Assembly: GCA_013297725.1 (NCBI GenBank)
Contig: JAAFIB010000001.1
Location: 124,001-188,000, forward strand
Direction: 5' to 3'
From: Sphingomonadales bacterium
GTDB lineage: Bacteria > Pseudomonadota > Alphaproteobacteria > Sphingomonadales > Sphingomonadaceae
Length of the DNA: 64,000 nt
A program made the position numbers and the translations under genes. The first letter of the stretch is position 1. Each line of letters begins with the position of its first letter. The notes beneath the pieces are model-generated. The model did no database searches, was not told the origin of the DNA, and worked only from the letters and a program-made list of their open reading frames with translations. Shown here in pieces: positions 16,714-24,822 of this stretch.

Positions 16714-18204
16714 GTGAACGCGCAGAAGCGTAAAAAGGTGGTGATCGCAGGCGGCGGAACTGCGGGCTGGATTGCAGCAGTCGCGCTGTCACGTCAGTTG
16801 GGGCCTTTGCTTGACATCATCCTTGTGGAGTCCGACGAAATCGGAACTGTCGGTGTTGGTGAAGCGACAATCCCGACGGCCAAAACCTTTCATCGGTTGA
16901 TGGATATCAATGAACGCGAATTTATGCGTGCGACGAATGCTAGCTTCAAACTGGGCATTGCCTTTGAAAACTGGGGGCAGGTGGGCGATCGCTACATCCA
17001 CTCCTTTGGCCAGATTGGCAAAGGCGTATGGATGGGCGATTTCCATCATTTTTGGATGGAAGCGCGCGCGAAAGGGCTGGCTGGCGATATCGGCGACTAT
17101 TGCTTGGAATTGCAAGCGGCCGAGGCTCAGCGATTTGTGGCTGACGAGAAAAGCACGCTAAGCTATGCCTATCATCTCGATGCCACTGCTTACGCACGGT
17201 ACCTACGTACGATCAGCGAGCAACGCGGCGTGCAGCGGATTGAGGGAAAAATTGCGCAGGTCAACCAAGATAGTGAAACCGGCGACATCACTGCTTTGGT
17301 GCTGGTGTCAGGCGAGCAGATAACAGGCGACCTGTTCATTGACTGCACCGGATTTCGCGGGCTGTTGATCGAAGAGACGCTTAAGACCGGCTATGACGAT
17401 TGGAGTGAGTGGCTGCCTACCAATAGCGCGCTGGCCGTACAGACAGAAGCAGTTGGCCCAGCCATTCCCTATACACGTGCCGTTGCGCACGATGCCGGAT
17501 GGCGGTGGCAGATCCCGTTGCAGCACCGGATCGGCAACGGCCTTGTTTACTGCGATGCCTTTATGTCTGACGATAAAGCGCGATCGACGCTGCTGGGCCA
17601 AATCGAAGGTAAGCCGCTGACAGAGCCGCGCAAGATCAGCTATGTAACGGGCAAACGCCACAAGGCCTGGAACAAAAACTGCATCGCGCTTGGTCTGTCC
17701 AGCGGATTTGTCGAACCGCTGGAATCGACCAGTATTCACCTAATCATGATCGGCGTTACCCGGCTGTTGCAGCTGTTTCCCTTTGGCGATGATGTGACCG
17801 CCCTTAGGGACCGATTTAACGCAATGTCAGCGGTTGAGCTAGAAAAGATCCGTGATTTCATCATCCTGCATTATCATCAAACAGAACGCGACGACACGCC
17901 GTTCTGGAAGCGATGCCGGACCATGGATGTGCCCGATAGCCTGAAAGCGCGGATCGAACTATTCCGCGAAAATGCCCATGCCTATCAGGATGGGGATGAT
18001 CTATTCCGCGTCGACAGCTGGGTTCAGGTGCTGTTGGGACAGAGGCTTCAGCCTGGAGCCTATCATCATCTTGCTCAGCTTATGCCTGCTGCACAGCTTG
18101 AGAAAGCGATGTCCGATTTGAAAAATGGTATCGACGCGGCTGTCAGTAAAATGCCGGCGCATCATGCTTTTCTCAATAGCTACTGTCTGGAAAACGCCGC
18201 GTGA
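16714..18204 (+). CDS. Flavin-dependent tryptophan halogenase family protein
   Basis: 496 aa from GTG 16714, which follows a strong AAGGAGG (16700-16706). FAD-binding GGGTAG at 13-18, catalytic-lysine context SFKLGI (K79) and WRWQIP at 263-268 are all present, so the halogenation machinery looks intact. It is closely related to the halogenase at 64-1572: both have the ESD(V/E)IGTVGVGEAT, FRGLLIE and SxGFxEPLESTSIHLI blocks. Third gene of the sapC operon. The halogenated substrate is unknown; a modified peptide, protein or aromatic released from plant cell walls are all possible. Confidence 0.9.
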   Translation: MNAQKRKKVVIAGGGTAGWIAAVALSRQLGPLLDIILVESDEIGTVGVGEATIPTAKTFHRLMDINEREFMRATNASFKLGIAFENWGQVGDRYIHSFGQIGKGVWMGDFHHFWMEARAKGLAGDIGDYCLELQAAEAQRFVADEKSTLSYAYHLDATAYARYLRTISEQRGVQRIEGKIAQVNQDSETGDITALVLVSGEQITGDLFIDCTGFRGLLIEETLKTGYDDWSEWLPTNSALAVQTEAVGPAIPYTRAVAHDAGWRWQIPLQHRIGNGLVYCDAFMSDDKARSTLLGQIEGKPLTEPRKISYVTGKRHKAWNKNCIALGLSSGFVEPLESTSIHLIMIGVTRLLQLFPFGDDVTALRDRFNAMSAVELEKIRDFIILHYHQTERDDTPFWKRCRTMDVPDSLKARIELFRENAHAYQDGDDLFRVDSWVQVLLGQRLQPGAYHHLAQLMPAAQLEKAMSDLKNGIDAAVSKMPAHHAFLNSYCLENAA

Positions 18205-18217
18205 AAGGAAATGCAGA

Positions 18218-18931
18218 ATGAGGAAATATACTGCGGTGCTAATGTTGCTGTTTGCCTTGTTTGCAGGACAAACCATTGCGCTGGCCAAGGTTCAAGCCGG
18301 GCAGGTAGCAATTGAGGCAACCCCGGGCGAATATAGCTATCAGCTTTTTCTTCCGCATGATTATGTCACAGCAGAAAAAGAAAATTGGCCGCTTATTATT
18401 TTCCTTCATGGCTCCGGTGAAAGGGGTACTGACCTTGCCAAGGTAAAGGTGCATGGCCCGCCAAAGATTGTTGACGGAAACCCCAATTTTCCTTTCATTT
18501 TGGTATCACCACAGGGCTATGAGGATGAAGATTGGAACATTGACAGGCTGGATCGCCTGCTTGCCAAAATCCGCAAAGAGTATCGCATAGATAACCGCCG
18601 CATTTACCTGACAGGCCTTAGCTTGGGCGGGTTTGCGACATGGGATTGGGCAATAGCCCGCCCCGGCATCTTTGCAGCCATCGCGCCAATTTGCGGACGA
18701 AGTGACGCAAGCAAAGCAGCCCGCTTGTCAAAAACGCCCATTTGGGCATTTCATGGTGATAGCGATTCTGTGGTCGACCCGATGGGGAGCATCGAAATGG
18801 TGCGGGCTGTGCAGGCTGCGGGCGGGAATGCAAAGCTAACCCTCTATCCCGGTACGGATCATGATTCCTGGACGCAGACCTATGATAATCCCGCGCTTTA
18901 TTACTGGCTGCTTCAGAACAGATTGCCTTAA
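18218..18931 (+). CDS. Secreted alpha/beta-hydrolase, CE1-like carboxylesterase
   Basis: 237 aa from ATG 18218, where an AAAGGA site and a signal peptide (residues 1-23, ending IALA) coincide; longer in-frame readings run back into the halogenase. Oxyanion-hole motif HGSGERG (64-70), nucleophile S135 in GLSLGG, acid D183 in HGDSDSVV and H215 in GTDHDSW form a catalytic triad. Close in layout to CE1/polyhydroxybutyrate-depolymerase-type esterases. Beside xylan enzymes, a feruloyl or acetyl-xylan esterase role is the natural inference. It starts 13 bp after the halogenase and ends the rightward operon. Confidence 0.8.
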   Translation: MRKYTAVLMLLFALFAGQTIALAKVQAGQVAIEATPGEYSYQLFLPHDYVTAEKENWPLIIFLHGSGERGTDLAKVKVHGPPKIVDGNPNFPFILVSPQGYEDEDWNIDRLDRLLAKIRKEYRIDNRRIYLTGLSLGGFATWDWAIARPGIFAAIAPICGRSDASKAARLSKTPIWAFHGDSDSVVDPMGSIEMVRAVQAAGGNAKLTLYPGTDHDSWTQTYDNPALYYWLLQNRLP

Positions 18932-18965
18932 AGCCATAAAGCGCCCGCTGATTTTTGACCTGCGC

Positions 18966-20123
18966 CTATACCAATCCCCGCGCCGCCAGTGACTTCATCA
19001 ACTGCCTGATCCCATAGGTCCATTCCGGCGCCTTGTCAGACGTTGTCACCTCGTTGCGCAATGTCCCGAGTTTGGGTGACGATATCGACACCACATCACC
19101 GATTTTATGCGTGAACCCTTTCCCTGGCGCATCGCGATCCTGCGTCGGCGCGAACAGCGTGCCCAGGTACAACATAAAGCCATCGGGATATTGATGTTCG
19201 GCACAATATGTTTGCGCTGCAAGATCTGCGGGGTCGCGGCTGATCCGCTTCATTGAACTGCTACCAGTCATCACAAACTGATCGGTGCCGGTCACTTTCA
19301 GGGTCAGTTCCGCAGCTCGGACGTCATCGAGCGTGAAACTGTTATCAAACAGGCGGATGAACGGACCGATCGCGCAAGACGCATTATTGTCCTTGGCTTT
19401 GGAAAGAAGCAAAGCGCTGCGCCCTTCAAAGTCGCGTAAATTGACATCATTGCCGAGCGTTGCACCTTTGATTTCGCCTCTCGAATTGACAGCTAAGACA
19501 ATCTCGGGCTCAGGATTATTCCACGATGATTTGGGATGGATCCCGATCAGCGCGCCTGTACCAACTGCTGACAGAACCTGCGCCTTTGTGAAAATTTCCG
19601 CATCGGGTCCAAGCCCGACTTCAAGATATTGCGACCATAACCCTTCCATTGAAAGTCGGGCTTTTGCAGTCGCAGCCTCCTCGCTGCCGGGCTTTATGCT
19701 CGCCAGATCAAGCTTGAGCTCGGTTTGCAAGTCTTGGCGAATTTCGGCTGCGCGGTCGGCATCGCCCTTGGCCCGTTCCTCAATAACCCGTTCCAGCATG
19801 GAATCGGCAAAGGTCACGCCCGCCGCCTTGATCGCCTGCAGATCATTGGGCGCAAGAAAAGAATTGGTGCCGCCCGGGTGATTAAATGTTGCGGAAAGAG
19901 CCGTATCCAGCGAGCAGAGTAAAGTGCCGTTATGCGTTTTTACAGCGGCGGCTGGATCAGACAAATCGAGTAAATCGGACATAGTCGGCGCTAGTCCCGA
20001 CAGGTCATAAACGCCGTCAGCGCGCAGCACACAGACATAAGGCGCATCAATCCATATTCGCCCGACAAGGCAGCCGGCAAGGCCATCCGCTGGAAGAATG
20101 TCGTCAAATCCCTGCATTATCAT
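18966..20123 (-). CDS. Fumarylacetoacetase-fold dehydratase, XylX-like (2-keto-3-deoxy-pentonate dehydratase)
   Basis: 385 aa. A C-terminal FAH fold is seen, with EPEIVLAVNSRGEIKGATLGNDVNLRDFEG in the middle and a GSSSMKRISRDPADLAAQT stretch. The long N-terminal domain and overall length fit the XylX type (2-keto-3-deoxy-D-xylonate dehydratase of the Weimberg pathway) better than the ~285-aa FAH hydrolases. XylX makes alpha-ketoglutarate semialdehyde from a keto-deoxy pentonate. Its start overlaps the stop of the lactonase-like gene (ATGA), so the two are translationally coupled. Which pentose (D-xylose or L-arabinose) is used cannot be told. Confidence 0.68.
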   Translation of the reverse strand: MIMQGFDDILPADGLAGCLVGRIWIDAPYVCVLRADGVYDLSGLAPTMSDLLDLSDPAAAVKTHNGTLLCSLDTALSATFNHPGGTNSFLAPNDLQAIKAAGVTFADSMLERVIEERAKGDADRAAEIRQDLQTELKLDLASIKPGSEEAATAKARLSMEGLWSQYLEVGLGPDAEIFTKAQVLSAVGTGALIGIHPKSSWNNPEPEIVLAVNSRGEIKGATLGNDVNLRDFEGRSALLLSKAKDNNASCAIGPFIRLFDNSFTLDDVRAAELTLKVTGTDQFVMTGSSSMKRISRDPADLAAQTYCAEHQYPDGFMLYLGTLFAPTQDRDAPGKGFTHKIGDVVSISSPKLGTLRNEVTTSDKAPEWTYGIRQLMKSLAARGLV

Positions 20124-20944
20124 ATCCCATAAAAGCGGGCGGCGTTGCCACCCATGATGTTTGCGCGTTGCTCTGGTAAGAAATCGCCCAGCATGTCCAA
20201 CGTCAGACTGTGCCAGCTTGAATAGTCACTCGCCAAATTGAGGACAGGCCAGTCGCTTCCCCACATCAGACGATCAGGGCCAAAGGCATCGATTAGGACC
20301 GCGACATAAGGCCGCAGATCATTGGCCTGCCAATCCGGACCGGCCTCGGTTACTAAGCCAGAAAGCTTGCAACAGACATTGGTTTTGCTCGCCAAGCTAA
20401 AGATATCATCCGCCCAAGGCTGCAATGCACCATGTGCAATGTCGGGCTTTGCACCATGGTCGATCACAACCTTCAGCTCCGGATATTGAGCCATAAATTG
20501 TTGCATCCGCGGCAAATGCCGCGGCTGGATAAGCGCATCGAAACAAAGTCCATTCGCTACCATCGCATCGATTGCAGGCTGAAGAGCAGGCCGCAAGAGC
20601 CAATCAGTATCGGCAATGTCCTGCACCATTGGGCGCAGGCCAACCACTTTTTGCGCTGCCATATAGGCAACACGCTCAGCTGCATTAGATGCTTCCAGAT
20701 TAACCCAACCCACTACGCCCGCGACCAGACTGTTATGTTTGGCAACGTCGAGGAGATACGCGGTTTCCGCCTCACTCGGCGCAGCTTGAACTAGAATTGT
20801 GCGGGCAACCCCGGTTTCGGTCAGCAGCGGCGCTAGGTCCGACGGCAAAAAATCCCGGTATATCGCGCCCAGTTCGGGTAACAGCCAACCATAGTCCGTC
20901 CGGCTTATGCTCCAGAAATGCTGATGTGCGTCTATCTTATCCAT
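20120..20944 (-). CDS. Amidohydrolase family protein, sugar-lactonase-like (COG3618)
   Basis: 274 aa, cytoplasmic. It starts with the metal-binding DAHQHFW (residues 5-11) typical of the amidohydrolase-2/L-fuconolactonase group. VIDHGAKP near 155-165 and MWGSDWPVLNLA near 225-240 complete the TIM-barrel metal/acid set. Relatives open aldonolactones such as L-fucono- or L-rhamnono-lactone. Next to an XylX-like dehydratase (4-bp overlap) it could hydrolyse the lactone formed by a sugar dehydrogenase encoded elsewhere. An imperfect TGTTAGTAACC palindrome lies 155 bp upstream. Confidence 0.75.
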   Translation of the reverse strand: MDKIDAHQHFWSISRTDYGWLLPELGAIYRDFLPSDLAPLLTETGVARTILVQAAPSEAETAYLLDVAKHNSLVAGVVGWVNLEASNAAERVAYMAAQKVVGLRPMVQDIADTDWLLRPALQPAIDAMVANGLCFDALIQPRHLPRMQQFMAQYPELKVVIDHGAKPDIAHGALQPWADDIFSLASKTNVCCKLSGLVTEAGPDWQANDLRPYVAVLIDAFGPDRLMWGSDWPVLNLASDYSSWHSLTLDMLGDFLPEQRANIMGGNAARFYGI

Positions 20945-21223
20945 TACAATCTTGTCACATCCTTACGTGCTGACAATTTCGGTCACTAACCTTTTTGCTA
21001 CAGGCAGAGTGCCATCAAGACATGCCTTTAGTGCCGAATTTTAGCCCCTAAACAAAAAAGAACACTCTACTGAGCACACCCATGTGTCAATCATTGAAAT
21101 GTTAGTAACCGATATAACGCTAATTTTTGACGTGCTGTTTGTGGTCGAACGTATCGAGTGTGATGGGTTTCGAGCAAATTCGCGACCGCGGCTCGCCCAG
21201 CTGATGTATTGGGGAAATGGAAC
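20945..21223. other. Intergenic stretch between lactonase-like and GH5 genes
   Basis: 279 bp, AT-richer than its neighbours, with no convincing gene. It holds the promoter region of the leftward lactonase-like gene and the odd palindrome copy TGTTAGTAACC (21099-21109). No terminator hairpin with a T-tract was found for the GH5 gene that ends at 21224. Confidence 0.5.
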
Positions 21224-22234
21224 TTACTCGCGCAGACCCATAGCGTCGAGCATGCCGGGCACCCATTTGCGGCTTTGCTGATCCCATAACGGAAAAGTAT
21301 TGGTGTAGCCCCATGCGCACATTCCGATACCAACGGCATCAAAGGCAACACGGACCTCCTTTTGATATTTCACGCGGTCGTTGAGTGGAATCGGACCGTT
21401 TGCGCCAAACTCTCCCATGAAGGGCGTTTTGCCTGTGCGTTTTATATAGTCACGAACCTTTTGCACGTCTTCGCGCAGCAATTTTTCGTCCGCTGCTGTG
21501 CCGTAAGCTCTTCCCATTTTGGGTGGATTATCGACCCATGTGGCACCTTGATGCGTGAAATCGAACGGGTCATAGTAATGAAAAGTTGGGATGATGTTCG
21601 GATCGTCGGGCAGCTTCAGAGTTTTGAGTGAATTGATTCCACTCCAGAATTCTCCGCCAATGATAACTGGGCGGCTTGGATTGGTTTTGCGGATTTCGTC
21701 CAATGCAGGATTCAAAACTGTTAGCAGGTTGCCGTCGTTAAACTTTTCATGCGGTTCATTTTCGATTTCGAACCACAGGTTTGCATCTGGTTCCTGCGCG
21801 AATTCAGCTGCGATCTGTTTCCACATGCCTGCTAGCCGCGCTATATTCGCATCACTTGGATCTTTATGCAGTTCTTCGAAATGGTGGCTGTTAAGAATGA
21901 CGTTCAGGCCAACTTTGCGTGCATCAGCAACTATCGTTTTCACGCGTTTCATAAAGGCCGCATCAATCGCATAGGGGGCCGCCCACCCAGCGCGAGATGA
22001 CCAGCGCACAGGCAAGCGGATGGTCTGGAAACCTGCCTTAGCGATGCGATCAAAGTCGGCAGCGTCAATTTTCTTTCCGCCCCACTCGCCTTCGGTCGGT
22101 GCTTCTAAATGATTACCCATATTAACACAGCGACCAACCGGCAGGCTGTCAGTTTTCGCAGCAGCCGGGGCTGGCAAAGCCGCTGCAGCAGCCAAGACTA
22201 TGGTTGCTGCAACCCATGCGGAACGACCCATCAT
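21224..22234 (-). CDS. GH5 endoglucanase (cellulase family), secreted
   Basis: 336 aa from ATG 22234, preceded by GAGGGGAAG; a longer in-frame reading to 22498 runs through the divergent promoter and into the opposing gene, so it is rejected. Signal peptide at 2-25. GH5 signatures: RLPVRW near 73-78, acid/base E160 in FEIENEP, HYYDPFDFTHQG near 219-230 and nucleophile E275 in MGEFG. It cleaves internal beta-1,4-glucan bonds (cellulose or mixed-linkage glucan). Divergent from the GH3 gene at 22332 with a shared operator between them. Confidence 0.9.
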   Translation of the reverse strand: MMGRSAWVAATIVLAAAAALPAPAAAKTDSLPVGRCVNMGNHLEAPTEGEWGGKKIDAADFDRIAKAGFQTIRLPVRWSSRAGWAAPYAIDAAFMKRVKTIVADARKVGLNVILNSHHFEELHKDPSDANIARLAGMWKQIAAEFAQEPDANLWFEIENEPHEKFNDGNLLTVLNPALDEIRKTNPSRPVIIGGEFWSGINSLKTLKLPDDPNIIPTFHYYDPFDFTHQGATWVDNPPKMGRAYGTAADEKLLREDVQKVRDYIKRTGKTPFMGEFGANGPIPLNDRVKYQKEVRVAFDAVGIGMCAWGYTNTFPLWDQQSRKWVPGMLDAMGLRE

Positions 22235-22297
22235 ACTCTTCCCCTCAAACAGGCTACGTGTAAGCTTATCCTTGCCACTTGACCTCGCCACTAATTT

Positions 22298-22311
22298 TGG
22301 TAGCGCTATCA
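22298..22311. promoter_or_regulatory. Shared operator between GH5 and GH3 genes
   Basis: TGGTAGCGCTATCA, identical to the site at 11614-11627. It lies 63 bp upstream of the GH5 start and 20 bp upstream of the GH3 start, so one bound repressor could control both divergent genes. Confidence 0.7.
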
Positions 22312-22331
22312 CAAAATTACGGAGGGGTTCA

Positions 22332-24818
22332 ATGCGAAAAATTCTGGCTTTGGCATTACTGGGGAGCGCAGTCGCGGCAGTTGCACAGTCTGTTCCAGAC
22401 AAAGGCATTGCAACGCCGGCGTTGTGGCCAGCCGTAAAAAATCCGGTTGCTGTTGACCCTGCGATTGAAGCACGAATCAAAGACTTGCTGTCGCGCATGT
22501 CACTTGAACAAAAAGTCGGGCAGGTGATCCAGGCAGACCTTGGCAGCGTGACCCCCGAGGATGTTTATACCTATCATTTGGGGTCGGTCCTTAACGGCGG
22601 CAATAGTGCTCCGGGCGGAAAGCAATGGGCTCCCCCGGCTGAATGGCTGGCCGAAGCGGATAAATTTTATAATGCCTCTATTCGCCCCAATGGCAATCTG
22701 CCGATCATTCCAATCACATGGGGCAGCGATGCTGTACACGGCCATAATAACGTGACTGGGGCAACACTGTTTCCGCATAATATCGGCCTTGGTGCGATGC
22801 GCAATCCAGAAATGATGCGCAAAATCGGCGCGGCGACAGCTATCGAAATGCGCGCGACAGGCCTCGATTGGACCTTCGCACCTACACTTGCCGTTGTACG
22901 CGATGATCGCTGGGGACGCACATACGAAAGCTATTCTGAAAATCCCAGCATTGTGGCTAGCTACGCTCGTCCATTGGTTGAAGGGTTGCAGGGCAAAGTT
23001 GGATCAAAGGATTGGCTAAAGGGTTCGCATATTGTCGCAACCGCGAAGCACTTTGTTGGCGATGGCGGAACCAACGGCGGCAAGGATCAAGGCGATAATA
23101 TTTCGTCTGAAACCGAGTTGCGCGACATTCAAGCAGCTGGGTACAAGCCAGCAATTGAGGCCGGTATTCAGTCGATCATGGCGAGCTATAACAGCTGGCA
23201 TGGCGAAAAAATGCACGGTAACAAATCGCTTCTGACCGATGTGCTGCGCGGGCGGATGAATTTTGGCGGATTCACAGTCGGCGACTGGAATGGCCACGGG
23301 CAGGTTGCGGGTTGCAAGCCAACTAGCTGCGCTGCTTCTTTCAACGCAGGCCTCGATATGTTCATGGCACCTGACAGCTGGAAAGAGCTATATGTAAACA
23401 CTTTGGCGCAAGCCAAAGACGGCACCATTTCGATGGCACGTTTAGACGAGGGCGTGTCGCGGATATTGCGCGTCAAACTGCGCGCCGGATTGTTTGAAGC
23501 AGGACGCCCATCGTCGCGCCTTTTGGCAGGTGAATTCGGGAAAATCGGTTCGCTGGAACATCGCGCAATTGCTCGGCAAGCTGTCCGCGAATCCCTTGTA
23601 TTATTGAAAAATGAAAAGGCGGCATTGCCGCTAAAGGCGGGTCAGCGCCTGCTGATTGCTGGCGATGGCGCGACAAGCTATATGAAACAATCGGGCGGCT
23701 GGACCCTATCGTGGCAGGGCACGGGTTTGCCGGATAGCGAATTCTCGGGGGCCACGACTATTGGTAAAGCCTTGGTCGATGCCAGTGGTGGTAACGCTGT
23801 GATCAGTAAAGATGGCAGCTACAAAACCAAGCCCGATGTTGCTGTCGTAGTGTTTGGCGAAGACCCCTATGCCGAATTTCAAGGCGATGTCGCGGACCTG
23901 ATGTTTCACGATAAGTCAGACAATCTAGAGCTGCTAAAAAAATATAAGGCTGAAGGCATCAAAACCGTCTCGGTTTTCCTATCGGGCAGACCAATGTGGG
24001 TGAACAATCATCTTAACGCATCAGACGCTTTTGTCGCAGCTTGGCTGCCGGGGTCAGAGGGCGGCGGCGTTGCCGATGTCCTATTTGGCAAATCCGATTT
24101 CAAAGGTAAGCTGCCGTTCAGCTGGCCAAAGCTCGCAACCCAATATGTGCTCAACGTAGGCGATAAGACCTATGATCCGCTCTTTGCCTATGGCTACGGC
24201 CTTAGCTATGCTAAGCCCGTTAAGGTTGGTGTTTTCAGCGACGTCAGCGGACTTGCCCCAGGGGCGGATCTGCCGGTCGGCACATGGTTTGAACGCGGCA
24301 AGACAGCGTCCAATCTTGATTTCTTTATGAATGTGGGTCCATCTGCGTTCAAGCTTCAGCCGGGTGTCGGTACCAATTCTGACTCGCTGCGGACATTCGC
24401 GGTTGACCGCAACCGGCAGGAAGATTCACGCCGCTTTGTCTGGTCGGGCAACAGCGAAGGTTTGCTGGCGCTCACATTTGGTGCGCCGCTAGATCTTGCC
24501 CGCGAAACTAATGGAGCGGTTGCCATAGAGGTCGATTACAAGGTTGATGCACTAACCGGCGGTCCAATCCGTTTGCTTGCCTTTGGTACGGATCTGAAAC
24601 AATCGGGTGAAGGCATCAATATCGAGGCGCAGCTAAAATCGGCAAAGGGAAATGGCTGGCAAACCATGTCGATCCCATTGTCTTGTTTTGCTAAATCGGG
24701 GCTGGATATGAGCAAGCTGCAAGCGCCGCTTTCCATTAAAACGGCGTCGATGCTGGACATGACCATTTCACGGATTGCGTTAGGAACATCGGCGCAAGGG
24801 ATGGTTAGCTGCCCCTAA
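22332..24818 (+). CDS. Glycoside hydrolase family 3 exo-1,3/1,4-beta-glucosidase, secreted
   Basis: 828 aa from ATG 22332 (GGAGGGG 5 nt upstream; the operator lies just before it). Signal peptide at 1-19 (VAAVAQ). GH3 N-terminal domain with MSLEQKVGQVIQADL (56-70), WGSDAVHGHNN (130-140), AKHFVGDGGT (238-247) and nucleophile D318 in VGDWNG. A C-terminal alpha/beta domain and an extra beta-sandwich of about 130 residues follow, as in ExoP-type glucan glucohydrolases. It would trim glucose from cello-oligosaccharides or mixed beta-glucan released by the GH5 enzyme. It differs clearly from the GH3 at 6016. Confidence 0.9.
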   Translation: MRKILALALLGSAVAAVAQSVPDKGIATPALWPAVKNPVAVDPAIEARIKDLLSRMSLEQKVGQVIQADLGSVTPEDVYTYHLGSVLNGGNSAPGGKQWAPPAEWLAEADKFYNASIRPNGNLPIIPITWGSDAVHGHNNVTGATLFPHNIGLGAMRNPEMMRKIGAATAIEMRATGLDWTFAPTLAVVRDDRWGRTYESYSENPSIVASYARPLVEGLQGKVGSKDWLKGSHIVATAKHFVGDGGTNGGKDQGDNISSETELRDIQAAGYKPAIEAGIQSIMASYNSWHGEKMHGNKSLLTDVLRGRMNFGGFTVGDWNGHGQVAGCKPTSCAASFNAGLDMFMAPDSWKELYVNTLAQAKDGTISMARLDEGVSRILRVKLRAGLFEAGRPSSRLLAGEFGKIGSLEHRAIARQAVRESLVLLKNEKAALPLKAGQRLLIAGDGATSYMKQSGGWTLSWQGTGLPDSEFSGATTIGKALVDASGGNAVISKDGSYKTKPDVAVVVFGEDPYAEFQGDVADLMFHDKSDNLELLKKYKAEGIKTVSVFLSGRPMWVNNHLNASDAFVAAWLPGSEGGGVADVLFGKSDFKGKLPFSWPKLATQYVLNVGDKTYDPLFAYGYGLSYAKPVKVGVFSDVSGLAPGADLPVGTWFERGKTASNLDFFMNVGPSAFKLQPGVGTNSDSLRTFAVDRNRQEDSRRFVWSGNSEGLLALTFGAPLDLARETNGAVAIEVDYKVDALTGGPIRLLAFGTDLKQSGEGINIEAQLKSAKGNGWQTMSIPLSCFAKSGLDMSKLQAPLSIKTASMLDMTISRIALGTSAQGMVSCP

Positions 24819-24822
24819 CCTA

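Noticed and set aside
22232-22498. N-terminal extension of the GH5 gene through the divergent promoter
   Set aside because: It would put the signal peptide internally and overlap the GH3 gene and operator; a good ribosome-binding site and signal peptide mark 22234.
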